A stretch of DNA of 32,006 bases from Novosphingobium sp. (lineage in GTDB: Bacteria; Pseudomonadota; Alphaproteobacteria; Sphingomonadales; Sphingomonadaceae): contig JAGREN010000079.1 in the NCBI GenBank assembly GCA_020446505.1, forward strand, positions 18,325-50,330. The letters run 5' to 3'. Position numbers and translations under genes: made by a program. Below are positions 15,822 through 23,434 of the stretch, one piece after another. Within the stretch, counting starts at the first letter, position 1. Each line of letters begins with the position of its first letter. The notes below the pieces were generated by a model. That model ran no database searches. It was given only the letters and a program-made list of their open reading frames with translations, and had not been told where the DNA came from.

Positions 15822-16304
15822 ATGGCGGACACCGAAACGTCCGGCCAGCGCACCTCCTGCGCAGGCCGGAACCGCTTTTCCGAGTGGAGCATGCTGTTCC
15901 TCTCGGAGCTGGCGGCGAGCTCGAACGTGCGCGCAGCCGCTCGCAAGGCAGGTATCCACCCCGCGACGGCCTACGACGCCCGACGCGCCAACCCCGAGTT
16001 CAACCGGCAATGGCAGGCCGCCTTGTGCGAAGGCTACGACCATCTCGAAATGGAACTGCTTCACCGTCTGCGCACAGGTGAAGTAAAGCCCACGAAAGAG
16101 CAGAAGCGCGGCACTCGCCAGTTCGATAACGCCACCGCATTCCGCTTGCTCGCCGCGCATCGCGAAAGCGCGGCGCAGCATCGCGCCATTCTCGAAAACG
16201 AGGATGTCGACGCCATCCTCGCCTCGATCGACGCCAAGCTCGATGCAATGCGCGAACGGACGCAGCAAAACGCAAGTTCCGGGGACGCGGATGACCAAGA
16301 ATAG
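15822..16304 (+). CDS. GTA small-terminase-like DNA-binding protein (gp1 position)
   Basis: This 160-residue protein sits at the gp1 (small terminase) position of a GTA cluster. A helix-turn-helix-like segment (SNVRAAARKAGIHPATAYDARR, about 34-55) is of the kind small terminases use to bind DNA. The C-terminal half is helical and charged (ENEDVDAILASIDAKLDAMRER). It overlaps the large terminase by 14 bases. The frame is intact, but the particle genes it would serve are missing downstream. Assignment to gp1 rests on position and fold pattern, not on strong sequence identity. Confidence 0.7.
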   Translation: MADTETSGQRTSCAGRNRFSEWSMLFLSELAASSNVRAAARKAGIHPATAYDARRANPEFNRQWQAALCEGYDHLEMELLHRLRTGEVKPTKEQKRGTRQFDNATAFRLLAAHRESAAQHRAILENEDVDAILASIDAKLDAMRERTQQNASSGDADDQE

Positions 16305-17742
16305 GCGGCTGCGCTACCTGCTCTCGCTGGCACCCGCAGATCGTTTGCAGGCTCTGTCCAGCCTCAGCGACGCCGAGCGAGAGGAGCTGGCATGGCACTG
16401 GCGACTATGGGCAAGAAACGAACAGGTCGCTCCGCCGGGAGACTGGAGCACATGGCTGATCCTGGCGGGCCGCGGCTTCGGCAAGACTCGGGCCGGGTCC
16501 GAATGGGTTCGGGAAGTCGCGACATCCGACCCCACTGCGCGGATCGCACTGGTCGGGGCACCGCTGGGCGAAGCGCGGGCGGTGATGGTCGAAGGCGATA
16601 GCGGCATCCTTTCGGTCAGCCCGCCGCGTCGTCGTCCGAAATTCGAACCGTCGCTGCGACGCCTGACATGGCCCAACGGTGCTCAAGCGACTCTCTATTC
16701 CGCCGGGGAACCCGACAGCCTGCGAGGTCCGCAATCGAGCCATGCGTGGTGCGACGAGATCGCCAAGTGGGACAATGCAGGCGGGCGAGCACAATCCGCC
16801 TGGGACAATCTCGTTCTTGGTCTGCGGCTCGGCGATAGTCCGCGCCTGCTGGCCACGACAACGCCGCGCGCGGTTCCCTTGTTGCGCGCAATTCTGGCTT
16901 CGGACGGGCTGATTCTGACCAGGGGACGAAGTGAGGACAATGCCGACAACCTGCCGCCTCGTTTCCTGCGTGACGTGCGCCGCACCTATGGCCGGTCGGC
17001 TCTGGGCAGGCAGGAGCTAGACGGCGAACTGATCGAAGACATTGCAGGCGCGCTGTGGACCCGCAGCCTGCTCGAACGGTGCCGCGCCCTTGCGGCACCG
17101 CCAGAATTCACCCGAACCGTGATCGGCGTCGATCCGCCTGCTTCCGCCAGTGGCGACGCATGCGGGATCGTGGTGACGGCGCTCGGCCTCGACGGCGTCG
17201 CTCACGTTGTCGCCGATGCCTCGGTGCGCAAACCAAGCCCCGAACGCTGGGCCCGCGCAGTGGCCAGCGCAGCACAGGCATGGCAGGCCGACCGGATCGT
17301 CGCCGAAGCCAATCAGGGCGGCGCCATGGTCGAAAGCGTGCTGCGCGCCGCCGATCTCTCGCTGCCAGTCAAACTGGTCCACGCCAGCAAGGGCAAGGCA
17401 GCACGCGCCGAACCTGTTGCGGCGCTCTACGAGGCCGGAAGAGTGCGCCATGCAGGCGTGTTCCCCGAGCTCGAAGACGAGCTGTGCGGCCTCTTGGCTG
17501 GCGGCGAATACCAGGGGCCGGGCCGCTCGCCCGACCGCGCCGATGCCCTCGTCTGGGCCATGACCGAACTGATGCTGGGCCGCGCGGGCATACCCCGCGG
17601 CTGTTCACGATTGCCGCCCGTTTGCTCGGCTGGAAACCGGACGACTTCTGGACGGCCACGCCTGCCGAACTCGCCAATGCGCTCGCCCCGATCACCGGCG
17701 CACCCTCAGATCCGCTCGCCAGGGCCGATCTCGAAAAGATGA
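16291..17742 (+). CDS. GTA large terminase, C-terminus replaced by out-of-frame sequence
   Basis: This is a packaging ATPase/nuclease. Walker A AGRGFGKT lies at 59-66, Walker B AWCDE at 152-156 (D155/E156), and likely nuclease acids are D281 (GVDPP), E339 (VAEAN) and D416/D418 (SPDRAD). Family-like sequence continues to about residue 436 (LMLGRAGIPR, near 17598), close to the normal C terminus. The last 47 residues are then Pro/Ser/Arg-rich and correspond to the following chaperone fragment read in the wrong frame. All catalytic residues survive. The ATG at 16291 is preferred because the 29 extra residues from 16204 shadow the previous gene. It is a product of the deletion described in the findings. 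Confidence 0.85.
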   Translation: MTKNRRLRYLLSLAPADRLQALSSLSDAEREELAWHWRLWARNEQVAPPGDWSTWLILAGRGFGKTRAGSEWVREVATSDPTARIALVGAPLGEARAVMVEGDSGILSVSPPRRRPKFEPSLRRLTWPNGAQATLYSAGEPDSLRGPQSSHAWCDEIAKWDNAGGRAQSAWDNLVLGLRLGDSPRLLATTTPRAVPLLRAILASDGLILTRGRSEDNADNLPPRFLRDVRRTYGRSALGRQELDGELIEDIAGALWTRSLLERCRALAAPPEFTRTVIGVDPPASASGDACGIVVTALGLDGVAHVVADASVRKPSPERWARAVASAAQAWQADRIVAEANQGGAMVESVLRAADLSLPVKLVHASKGKAARAEPVAALYEAGRVRHAGVFPELEDELCGLLAGGEYQGPGRSPDRADALVWAMTELMLGRAGIPRGCSRLPPVCSAGNRTTSGRPRLPNSPMRSPRSPAHPQIRSPGPISKR

Positions 17743-17762
17743 TGGAACTCGACAATGGATGA
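17599..17762 (+). pseudogene. GTA tail-assembly chaperone (TIGR02216-type), C-terminal remnant
   Basis: In the frame ending with the TGA at 17760-17762, the translation reads RLFTIAARLLGWKPDDFW, then ATPAELANAL, and ends PLARADLEKMMELDNG. This is the pattern of the small GTA protein encoded just before the tape-measure gene (TIGR02216). Roughly 54 residues are present, and no normal start codon or ribosome-binding site precedes them. The frame continues upstream only into the terminase in a wrong phase. Its stop still overlaps the tape-measure ATG (17755) by eight bases, as in an intact cluster. The N-terminal edge is the deletion junction, accurate to about ten bases. Confidence 0.75.
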
Positions 17763-18320
17763 CGATCTCGAACCGCTGCTGGTCGAAGTGCGCGCCAGTA
17801 CCCAGGGCTTCGCGCAGGACATCGCCGGGTTGCGCACCACGCTCGATTCAACCCTGCTCGACGGCTTCGACCGCGCCGGCAGCGTGCTGGAGCGCGGGCT
17901 TGTCGGTGCGATCCGGCGCGGCAGTCTCGGCTTTGACGATCTCAAACGCATTGCGCTCAGCACGATGAGCGAGATTGCGGCGCAGGCGGCGCGCAACCTG
18001 TTCTCCAGCCTGCCTGGCGGCGGCATCGGCGGCTTGCTGAATCTTGGCGGACTGGTCGGATCGGTGCTTGGCCTGCCCGGCCGAGCGACTGGCGGACCGG
18101 TCTCTCCGGGCCGCGGCTATCTCGTCGGCGAACGCGGGCCGGAGCTTTTCGTCCCGACATCGTCAGGCCGCGTCGAGAATTTCGAGCGCGGTGCATCGCG
18201 CGATGTTCGCGTGTCGATCGGCATCACCGCACCGCGCGGTGCCAACGGGCCGGAATCGCTGCAACGTTTTCAAGCCGACAGGTCGCCAGCGCCGTGCGAC
18301 GCGCCCTGTCCCAATCCTGA
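17755..18320 (+). pseudogene. GTA tail tape-measure protein, frameshifted
   Basis: The frame from the ATG at 17755 encodes a small tape-measure-like protein. LGFDDLKRIALSTMSEIA and RATGGPVSPGRGYLVGERGPELFVP are characteristic of GTA gp11 in sphingomonads. After about residue 172 (LQRF), the frame loses family character and runs on to 18672. Shifting by one base at the T-run 18267-18270 restores SSRQVASAVRRALSQS and a TGA at 18318-18320, which is a typical family C terminus. One T has therefore probably been lost from a run of five. The rest (about 188 codons) is complete, and its start overlaps the chaperone remnant. Confidence 0.8.
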
Positions 18321-18340
18321 TACCTCGAAGGAGCACCACG

Positions 18341-18416
18341 ATGGCATTCTAGCTCGCCAGCAAGCGCGAGGGGCAGGCAAGCGACTGGATCCAGCGTTTC
18401 GATCCACGGTTCTGGA
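18341..18416 (+). pseudogene. GTA baseplate/DUF2460-position gene, N-terminal remnant with amber codon
   Basis: A good AAGGAG ribosome-binding site precedes the ATG at 18341. Codon 4 is TAG (18350-18352). Reading through it gives LASKREGQASDWIQRFDPRFWT, which I recognise as the N terminus of the sphingomonad GTA protein encoded after the tape measure. Homology stops at about 18416-18418, where sequence from inside the next gene begins. Codon 4 is probably an original TGG tryptophan. Only about 25 codons of the gene survive, so it is dead twice over. Confidence 0.72.
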
Positions 18417-18986
18417 CGCTTTGACGGAGCGCAGGTTCGCATCGGCATCGTCGACTGGGAAAGCGGCGAGACACTCACGCTCTACCATGGATCGATTGGG
18501 GCGGTCCTGGAACAGGACGGAACGTTCAGTGCCGAACTCGTTTCGCGAAAAGCGGAATTGCTCCGCGACCCGGTTCCTCGCACCAGCCCGACCTGCCGGG
18601 CGGAATTCTGCGCACCGGGATGCAACCTGCCCCCGCAGTATTTCACCTTCGAGGGCACCTTGGACCTTGTAGACGTCGAGACGAACAGCGTCGTCATTTC
18701 AACCAATGCCATTCTCGAGAATCTCGTCGGTGGCAGGCTGCGCTGGCTCGACGGTCCGCAGGCTGGTCTTGCCACGACTATCACCGGGATTCTGGAAGGC
18801 GCTTTGACGCTGGATTCGCCCGTAGATCCATCGGCGGGAACAGGAGCGAGCGTTATGGTGCGGGAAGGTTGCGATCATACCCTCACCACCTGTTCCGTGC
18901 GGTTCAACAACGCGATCAACTTTCGCGGCGAGCCGCACCTGCCGGGCAACGACCTGCTGACACGCTACCCCGTACCCGGCCAGTGA
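18417..18986 (+). pseudogene. GTA DUF2163 protein (gp13-type), N-terminally truncated
   Basis: The frame ending at the TGA 18984-18986 encodes about 189 residues without a start codon at its head. It shows RFDGAQVRIGIVDWESGE, LTLYHGSIGAV, the cysteine pair region CRAEFCAPGCNL, and the family C terminus NNAINFRGEPHLPGNDLLTRYP typical of DUF2163/TIGR02218. Complete family members are about 280-300 residues, so roughly 90-100 N-terminal residues are missing, fused to the remnant of the preceding gene. An internal TTG at 18558 could start a 142-residue piece, but without evidence of use. Its stop overlaps the GTG of the NlpC/P60 gene (GTGA). Confidence 0.8.
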
Positions 18987-19396
18987 GCGGCGCCGCGCTG
19001 GCCGGTGCGTGCGAAGCACTGGTGGGTTCGCCCTTTCGTCTTCACGGCCGCGATTCCGCGACTGGTCTGGACTGCATCGGCGTGCTTGCCCTGGCCTTGC
19101 AGGCCATAGGTCGGCAGGCAGATTTGCCCGATGACTACAGCGCAAGAACGCGCACCATACCCCGACTGAATGATATGGTCAGAAGGCTCGGCTTCACAGA
19201 TGCACAGGACCAGCCAATCGCCGGTGACGTGGTTCTCGTCCGGGTCGGTCCCCTGCAGCTCCATCTGGCCATTGCAACCGGCAATGACCGCTACGTCCAT
19301 GCTCATGCAGGACTCGGCCGGGTGGTAGTCAGCGCACTGCCAGACAATTGGTCGACAGTCGGTCACTGGCGTCTCGATACCGATTTCCAAGGATAA
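18983..19396 (+). CDS. GTA NlpC/P60-family cell-wall peptidase (gp14-type)
   Basis: This 137-residue cysteine peptidase matches the phage/GTA NlpC/P60 subgroup (TIGR02219). The catalytic Cys is C31 in TGLDCIGV. H94 lies in LQLHLAIATG, with VHAHAGLGRVV following (H106/H108). In GTAs this protein sits in the tail and cuts peptidoglycan during DNA delivery. The GTG at 18983 is chosen because it overlaps the DUF2163 stop by the 4-base GTGA arrangement; a longer frame to 18620 shadows DUF2163. The gene is fully open although its upstream partners are broken. There is no signal peptide, so it would act only as part of a particle or after lysis. Confidence 0.85.
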   Translation: MSGAALAGACEALVGSPFRLHGRDSATGLDCIGVLALALQAIGRQADLPDDYSARTRTIPRLNDMVRRLGFTDAQDQPIAGDVVLVRVGPLQLHLAIATGNDRYVHAHAGLGRVVVSALPDNWSTVGHWRLDTDFQG

Positions 19397-19402
19397 TCCG
19401 AC

Positions 19403-21583
19403 ATGGCTACATTGCTTTTCAGCGCCCTCGGCACGGCGGTCGGCGGCCCCTTGGGCGGCCTCGTCGGCGCTCTGGTCGGTCAGCAGGTCGACAACGCCAT
19501 CATAGGACAAGGCAAGGTCAGCGGCCCCCGGCTCAAGGAACTGGAGATTACCACCTCCAGCTACGGCTCGGCCATTGGACGGCATTTTGGCCGGATGCGC
19601 GTGCCCGGTCACATCATCTGGTCGACCGACCTTGTCGAATCGAGCGAGACGAGCGGCGGAAAGAACCAACCGGACGTCACCACCTACAGCTACTCGGTAT
19701 CGTTCGCTGTAGCACTTTCCAGCCGCCCCATCCTCTCGATCGGTCGGATCTGGGCAGACGGACGATTGCTGCGAGGCGAAGCCGGCGACCTGAAAGCCAA
19801 TGGCACGATGCGAATCCATACCGGCCATGACGATCAGGAAATCGACCCGATAATCGAGCAGATCGAAGGAGCCGATCTTTCCCCCGCGTTCCGCGGCCTT
19901 GCCTACGTCGTCTTCGAAGACCTCGACCTTTCGGAATTCTACAATCGCATTCCGGCACTCACCTTCGAAGTCATTGCAGATGAGACGTTCGGACTTTCGG
20001 AGATCGTCGAGGAGGTGGTCGACGATGCCGATGCGCAGGTGTCGCTGGACGGACTTTCCGGTTTCTCTTGCGAAGGGCCGCTGGGCGACGCGCTTCTCCA
20101 GATCGATCCGATATTCCCGATCGACGCCGATGCCAGCGGTTCGACCATGCTCTTTTCTCCCGAACGCATGCAGTCGGAGCCGATCAGTCTGCCAGAGCCG
20201 GCATTGTCGGTCGACGACGGAGATTTCGGTGGTGCTTCCGGCTACGCAAGACGGCGAAGCGCACCGCGCGAAAGGCCGCTCGAAATCCTGCGTTATTATG
20301 ACGTTGCACGCGACTACCAGCCTGGGTTGCAGCGCGCGTCAGGGCGGCCCGGACCGGGTCAGCCTCGCACGGTAGAGATAGCCGCATCGATGTCGGCCAC
20401 GACGGCATTTTCGCTGGCCGACAGGATGCGGCAAAAGGCGGACTGGTCCCGCGATCGTCTTTCCTGGCGCACCTGCGAGCTTGATCCAGCCGTAAAACCA
20501 GGTTCGCTGGTGTCGGTGCCAGCGTTCCCCGGCCGCTGGAGAGTTCTGGATTGGGAGCTGCGCGACAAGGGCATCGAATTATCACTTGTCCGCGTGGTGC
20601 CCGGCGGCACTGAAACGCCGCCACCGGCAGCCGTTGATCCGGGTCGCATTAACCCGCTGCCGGACGTGCCTGCTCCTCCAACGACACTCTCGGCGTTCGA
20701 GCTTCCGCCTGACGGGTCCGGAACTGCCAATACGGTTCGCATCTATGCAGCCGCTTCATCCAGCGGTTCGACCTGGTCCGGAGCTGCGCTCTACTCGGAC
20801 GACGGGAATGGTTCAGTCCAGTCCCTTGGCCCAAGCGGAAAAGCGCGCTGCGTTATCGGCACCGTATCGAATCCGCTCAACTCAGCCAGCCCGGTCCTCG
20901 TGGATCGGCAGAACAGTATTACGGTCGAACTGATTGCCGATGACATGACGCTGCTCAACGCCTCGGCGGCGCAATTGGCAGCTGGCGCAAACAAGGCGCT
21001 CGTGGGCGCGGAGATTGTTCAATTCGCCAGAGCAGATCCACTGGGCAATCGAATATGGCGTCTTTCCGGACTTCTGAGAGGACGAGGCGGAACGGAAACT
21101 GCCGTATTGGGCCATACGTCCGACGAGACCTTCGTCCTGATCGACCAGCGCACGAGATTGCTCGATGCCACGCGCATCGCTGCCGGTCCTGCATCGCTGA
21201 TACTGGCTGCCGGACTGGGTGATCCTGAGCCGGTGAGTTCCGCAATCGGCCTGCGCGGCATTTCGCTGCGGCCCCTATCTCCGGTCGGAGGCAAGATTGT
21301 CGCCTTGGCCGATGGTTCGCTCCAGCTTTGCTGGACCCGCCGCGCAAGGGGAGCCTGGCTTTGGCTCGATGGAGCGGAAACGCCGCTTGTCGAAGAGGCG
21401 GAAAGCTATCTCGTCACTTTTGGCGATCCCGCATCGCCTGTCGCGAATTGGACAGTATCCAGCCCCGAGCTTCTGATCGGAGCCGCAGAGGCCGCCGCCC
21501 TTCAATCTTCACTGCCGGCCGGTTCCTTCCACGTCCGACAAATCGGCAGTTTCGCCACCTCAGAAGCGTCGCTCCTGACCTGA
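19403..21583 (+). CDS. GTA/phage tail host-specificity (megatron-like) protein, gp15-type
   Basis: This 726-residue protein starts with a glycine-zipper-like segment GTAVGGPLGGLVGALVGQQ. It continues with the tail-tip pattern KELEITTSSYGSAIGRHFGRMRVPG, YSVSFAVALSSRP and IPALTFEVIADE, typical of GTA gp15 and related tail-tip proteins. The C-terminal half contains beta-rich segments (GRIWRLSGLLRGRGGTE, then FVLIDQRTRLL) seen in phage tail-tip proteins. It is expected at the distal tail for host contact and baseplate assembly. The frame is intact and follows the peptidase by six bases. It is shorter than the Rhodobacter gp15 I recall, and I do not see a separate TIM-barrel region. Confidence 0.82.
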   Translation: MATLLFSALGTAVGGPLGGLVGALVGQQVDNAIIGQGKVSGPRLKELEITTSSYGSAIGRHFGRMRVPGHIIWSTDLVESSETSGGKNQPDVTTYSYSVSFAVALSSRPILSIGRIWADGRLLRGEAGDLKANGTMRIHTGHDDQEIDPIIEQIEGADLSPAFRGLAYVVFEDLDLSEFYNRIPALTFEVIADETFGLSEIVEEVVDDADAQVSLDGLSGFSCEGPLGDALLQIDPIFPIDADASGSTMLFSPERMQSEPISLPEPALSVDDGDFGGASGYARRRSAPRERPLEILRYYDVARDYQPGLQRASGRPGPGQPRTVEIAASMSATTAFSLADRMRQKADWSRDRLSWRTCELDPAVKPGSLVSVPAFPGRWRVLDWELRDKGIELSLVRVVPGGTETPPPAAVDPGRINPLPDVPAPPTTLSAFELPPDGSGTANTVRIYAAASSSGSTWSGAALYSDDGNGSVQSLGPSGKARCVIGTVSNPLNSASPVLVDRQNSITVELIADDMTLLNASAAQLAAGANKALVGAEIVQFARADPLGNRIWRLSGLLRGRGGTETAVLGHTSDETFVLIDQRTRLLDATRIAAGPASLILAAGLGDPEPVSSAIGLRGISLRPLSPVGGKIVALADGSLQLCWTRRARGAWLWLDGAETPLVEEAESYLVTFGDPASPVANWTVSSPELLIGAAEAAALQSSLPAGSFHVRQIGSFATSEASLLT

Positions 21584-21611
21584 TCCAACGGCTTCGACAA
21601 GGAAACCTGAT

Positions 21612-22070
21612 ATGCCCGAACCATTCGCATTCGATAGCACGAGCCCTCGTTTCGAACTTCCCTTTCTGTTCGTCGGCCAGGCCCAGAAGGAGGCCTGGGT
21701 CAATGAAGCCCATGCCCGGATCGACGTTCTCCTCCACTGTTCCGTCGAGGGTGAACTGACCGAGCCACCGCTCACGCCGGCAGATGGCGAGTCATGGATC
21801 GTCGCAACCCCTGCGACAGGCCTTTGGGCGGGAAAGGACGGAATGATCGCCGCCAGGCAGGCAGACAACTGGCTGTTCGTCTCCCCCAGGGAAGGTATGC
21901 GGATCTTCGACAAATCAACGCGCCAGGAACGGCTTTTCACGTCCGCATGGCAAACGCCGAATGTACCGGTGGAACCAACCGGCGGATCGGTAGTTGATAG
22001 CGAAGCACGAGCCGTTCTCGCTGAACTGATCTCCGCGCTTCGAGTTTCCGGCGTATTTCCGGAGATTTAA
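21612..22070 (+). CDS. DUF2793 domain protein at the end of the GTA cluster
   Basis: This 152-residue protein matches DUF2793: PRFELPFLFVGQAQKEAWVNEA near the N terminus, then PADGESWIVATPATGLWAGKDGMIA, and LFVSPREGMRIFD. The family lies at the 3' end of many alphaproteobacterial GTA/prophage tail regions, where it may be a tail-fibre or adhesin component; its exact role is unknown. It begins 28 bases after the gp15-type gene and is open throughout. The C-terminal 30 residues (LAELISALRVSGVF) form a short helix common to phage fibre-associated proteins. Confidence 0.83.
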   Translation: MPEPFAFDSTSPRFELPFLFVGQAQKEAWVNEAHARIDVLLHCSVEGELTEPPLTPADGESWIVATPATGLWAGKDGMIAARQADNWLFVSPREGMRIFDKSTRQERLFTSAWQTPNVPVEPTGGSVVDSEARAVLAELISALRVSGVFPEI

Positions 22071-22258
22071 GGTCGGAAGGTCTGCGCAAATGGGGGTCGA
22101 TTTACAGTACGGCGAAAGTCCTCGCTAATTAGGGTACACCGTGCTGAAAAAGCGACATTCTTGCAACAGTGTGCGGCAAAGTGCGCTTGCACGAGACTGG
22201 CAGAGGCGATAGAGGAACAGAGCACTCGGTGGCTAAGTCTCTTTTTAGGGGAAATATA

Positions 22259-23089
22259 ATGCGAAAACTCGTCATAGGAATGGCCTTGGCTTCTTCAGCC
22301 TTTGCTACACCTGCGATGGCACGCGACGATGCGTGGTACGTTGAACTCGATTTCGGTGCGATGATCGTTGAGGATTCCGACTTCGATATCGGGGCGTTCG
22401 ACAATGCCGCCACTCTCGATTCCGAATATGGCGCTGATGGTGGCTTCATCGTCGGCTACGACTTCGGCGGCTTCCGTCTCGAAGCAGAAGCAAGCTATCG
22501 CACTGCCGACAACGACACTCTTACTACGCTCGGTGCAACGACGCTGCCGATCGCTGGTACGAGCAATCAGGTCGTCGGCACTTTCGGTGCAGTTGACGGC
22601 GATGCCAGCGCGCTTTCGTTCATGCTCAACGGCTTGCTCGATTTCGGCGACGATGACGGCCTTCAGGGCTTCATCGGCGGCGGCGCGGGGATTTCGCGCG
22701 TCAAGTACGATGTTGCGCTGGGCTCGGGAGTTCCGCAGTTCCTCGATTCGTCGGACAGCTCGTTTGCATGGCAGGTCGTTGCCGGTGTTCGCGCTCCGCT
22801 CACCGACAATATCGATGTCGGCATCAAGTATCGCTTCCACAACGTTCCCGACGTCAAGCTGATCGACGGCTTCGCTCGTGATGTCGATACCCGCTGGCGT
22901 TCGCACAGCGCGATGGGCACGCTGACCTACAACTTCGGCGCTCCGCCGCCGCCGCCGCCGCCTCCCCCGCCGCCGCCGCCGCCGCCTCCGCCGCAGACGA
23001 TGACCTGCCCGGATGGTACGGTTGTTGGTGTGAACGAGGCGTGCCCGATGCCGCCGCCGCCGCCGCCGCCGGCGCCAGAGCGCGGCTAA
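22259..23089 (+). CDS. Outer-membrane beta-barrel protein with polyproline tail
   Basis: This 276-residue protein has a signal peptide MRKLVIGMALASSAFATPAMA (cleavage after about residue 21). An eight-strand-type barrel follows, with YVELDFGAM, GFIVGYDFGGFRLEAEASY, LQGFIGGGAGI and NIDVGIKYRF. The C terminus is a 17-proline run after TLTYNFGA, the cysteine segment MTCPDGTVVGVNEACP, and a second proline run ending PAPERG. Relatives in sphingomonads commonly continue after such linkers into an OmpA peptidoglycan-binding domain; none is present here. An AGGGGA ribosome-binding site decides the ATG at 22259. A terminator follows 30 bases after the stop, so it is monocistronic. Confidence 0.87.
   Translation: MRKLVIGMALASSAFATPAMARDDAWYVELDFGAMIVEDSDFDIGAFDNAATLDSEYGADGGFIVGYDFGGFRLEAEASYRTADNDTLTTLGATTLPIAGTSNQVVGTFGAVDGDASALSFMLNGLLDFGDDDGLQGFIGGGAGISRVKYDVALGSGVPQFLDSSDSSFAWQVVAGVRAPLTDNIDVGIKYRFHNVPDVKLIDGFARDVDTRWRSHSAMGTLTYNFGAPPPPPPPPPPPPPPPPPQTMTCPDGTVVGVNEACPMPPPPPPPAPERG
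22940..23073 (+). repeat. CCG/CCT trinucleotide tracts encoding polyproline
   Basis: Two runs of CCG with occasional CCT/CCC (about 22943-22995 and 23050-23073) encode 17 and 8-10 prolines. Such tracts can change length by slippage in steps of one codon without breaking the frame. Confidence 0.85.
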
Positions 23090-23118
23090 TCACCGACAAT
23101 TGCTTCGGCAATTTGATG

Positions 23119-23148
23119 GGGCAGGAACGGAAACGTTCCTGCCCTTTT
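23119..23148 (+). terminator. Rho-independent terminator of the beta-barrel gene
   Basis: A perfect 11-base-pair stem (GGGCAGGAACG with CGTTCCTGCCC) closed by a GAAA tetraloop is followed directly by TTTT. It lies 30 bases after the stop of the outer-membrane protein gene. Confidence 0.9.
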
Positions 23149-23434
23149 CATTTGGGGAGAGTTGAAGGCTTCAAAGCGTAGAAGTCGGTGACCTTTGCAA
23201 GATCGAAACTGACAACTTGGCAAAGTGGCACACGGGAGCGATCCGGCATGCTCCGACGACGTGCCTAATCGAATATTGGCAAGCGAGACGCTACGCTAAC
23301 GCTAAGCCAGCAGCGCAGGAGCGACAGCTCGACTTGTCGCAACCACAAGTCACGCCGCACAAAGCCGACTGCCCTGATCTATGGCTTGTGACCGTACCTG
23401 TTCTTGGGCCAGATCCGGCCTCAAACAATCCAGG
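23149..23434. other. Non-coding stretch between the terminator and the convergent L,D-transpeptidase gene
   Basis: No convincing gene is seen in these 286 bases. A plus-strand frame from 23217 has no ribosome-binding site and no family features. The one visible structure is a 7-base-pair inverted repeat, GACTTGT and ACAAGTC with a 7-base loop (near 23331-23351), lying downstream of the transpeptidase gene without a T-tract. Confidence 0.6.

Noticed and set aside
18263-18275. Programmed -1 frameshift in the tape-measure gene
   Set aside because: The sequence CGTTTTC is not a good slippery heptamer and no downstream structure is evident. Neighbouring genes carry clear disabling mutations, so a simple base loss is more likely.
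22940-23073. CRISPR-like or minisatellite array
   Set aside because: The repeats are trinucleotide proline codons inside a reading frame, without spacers.
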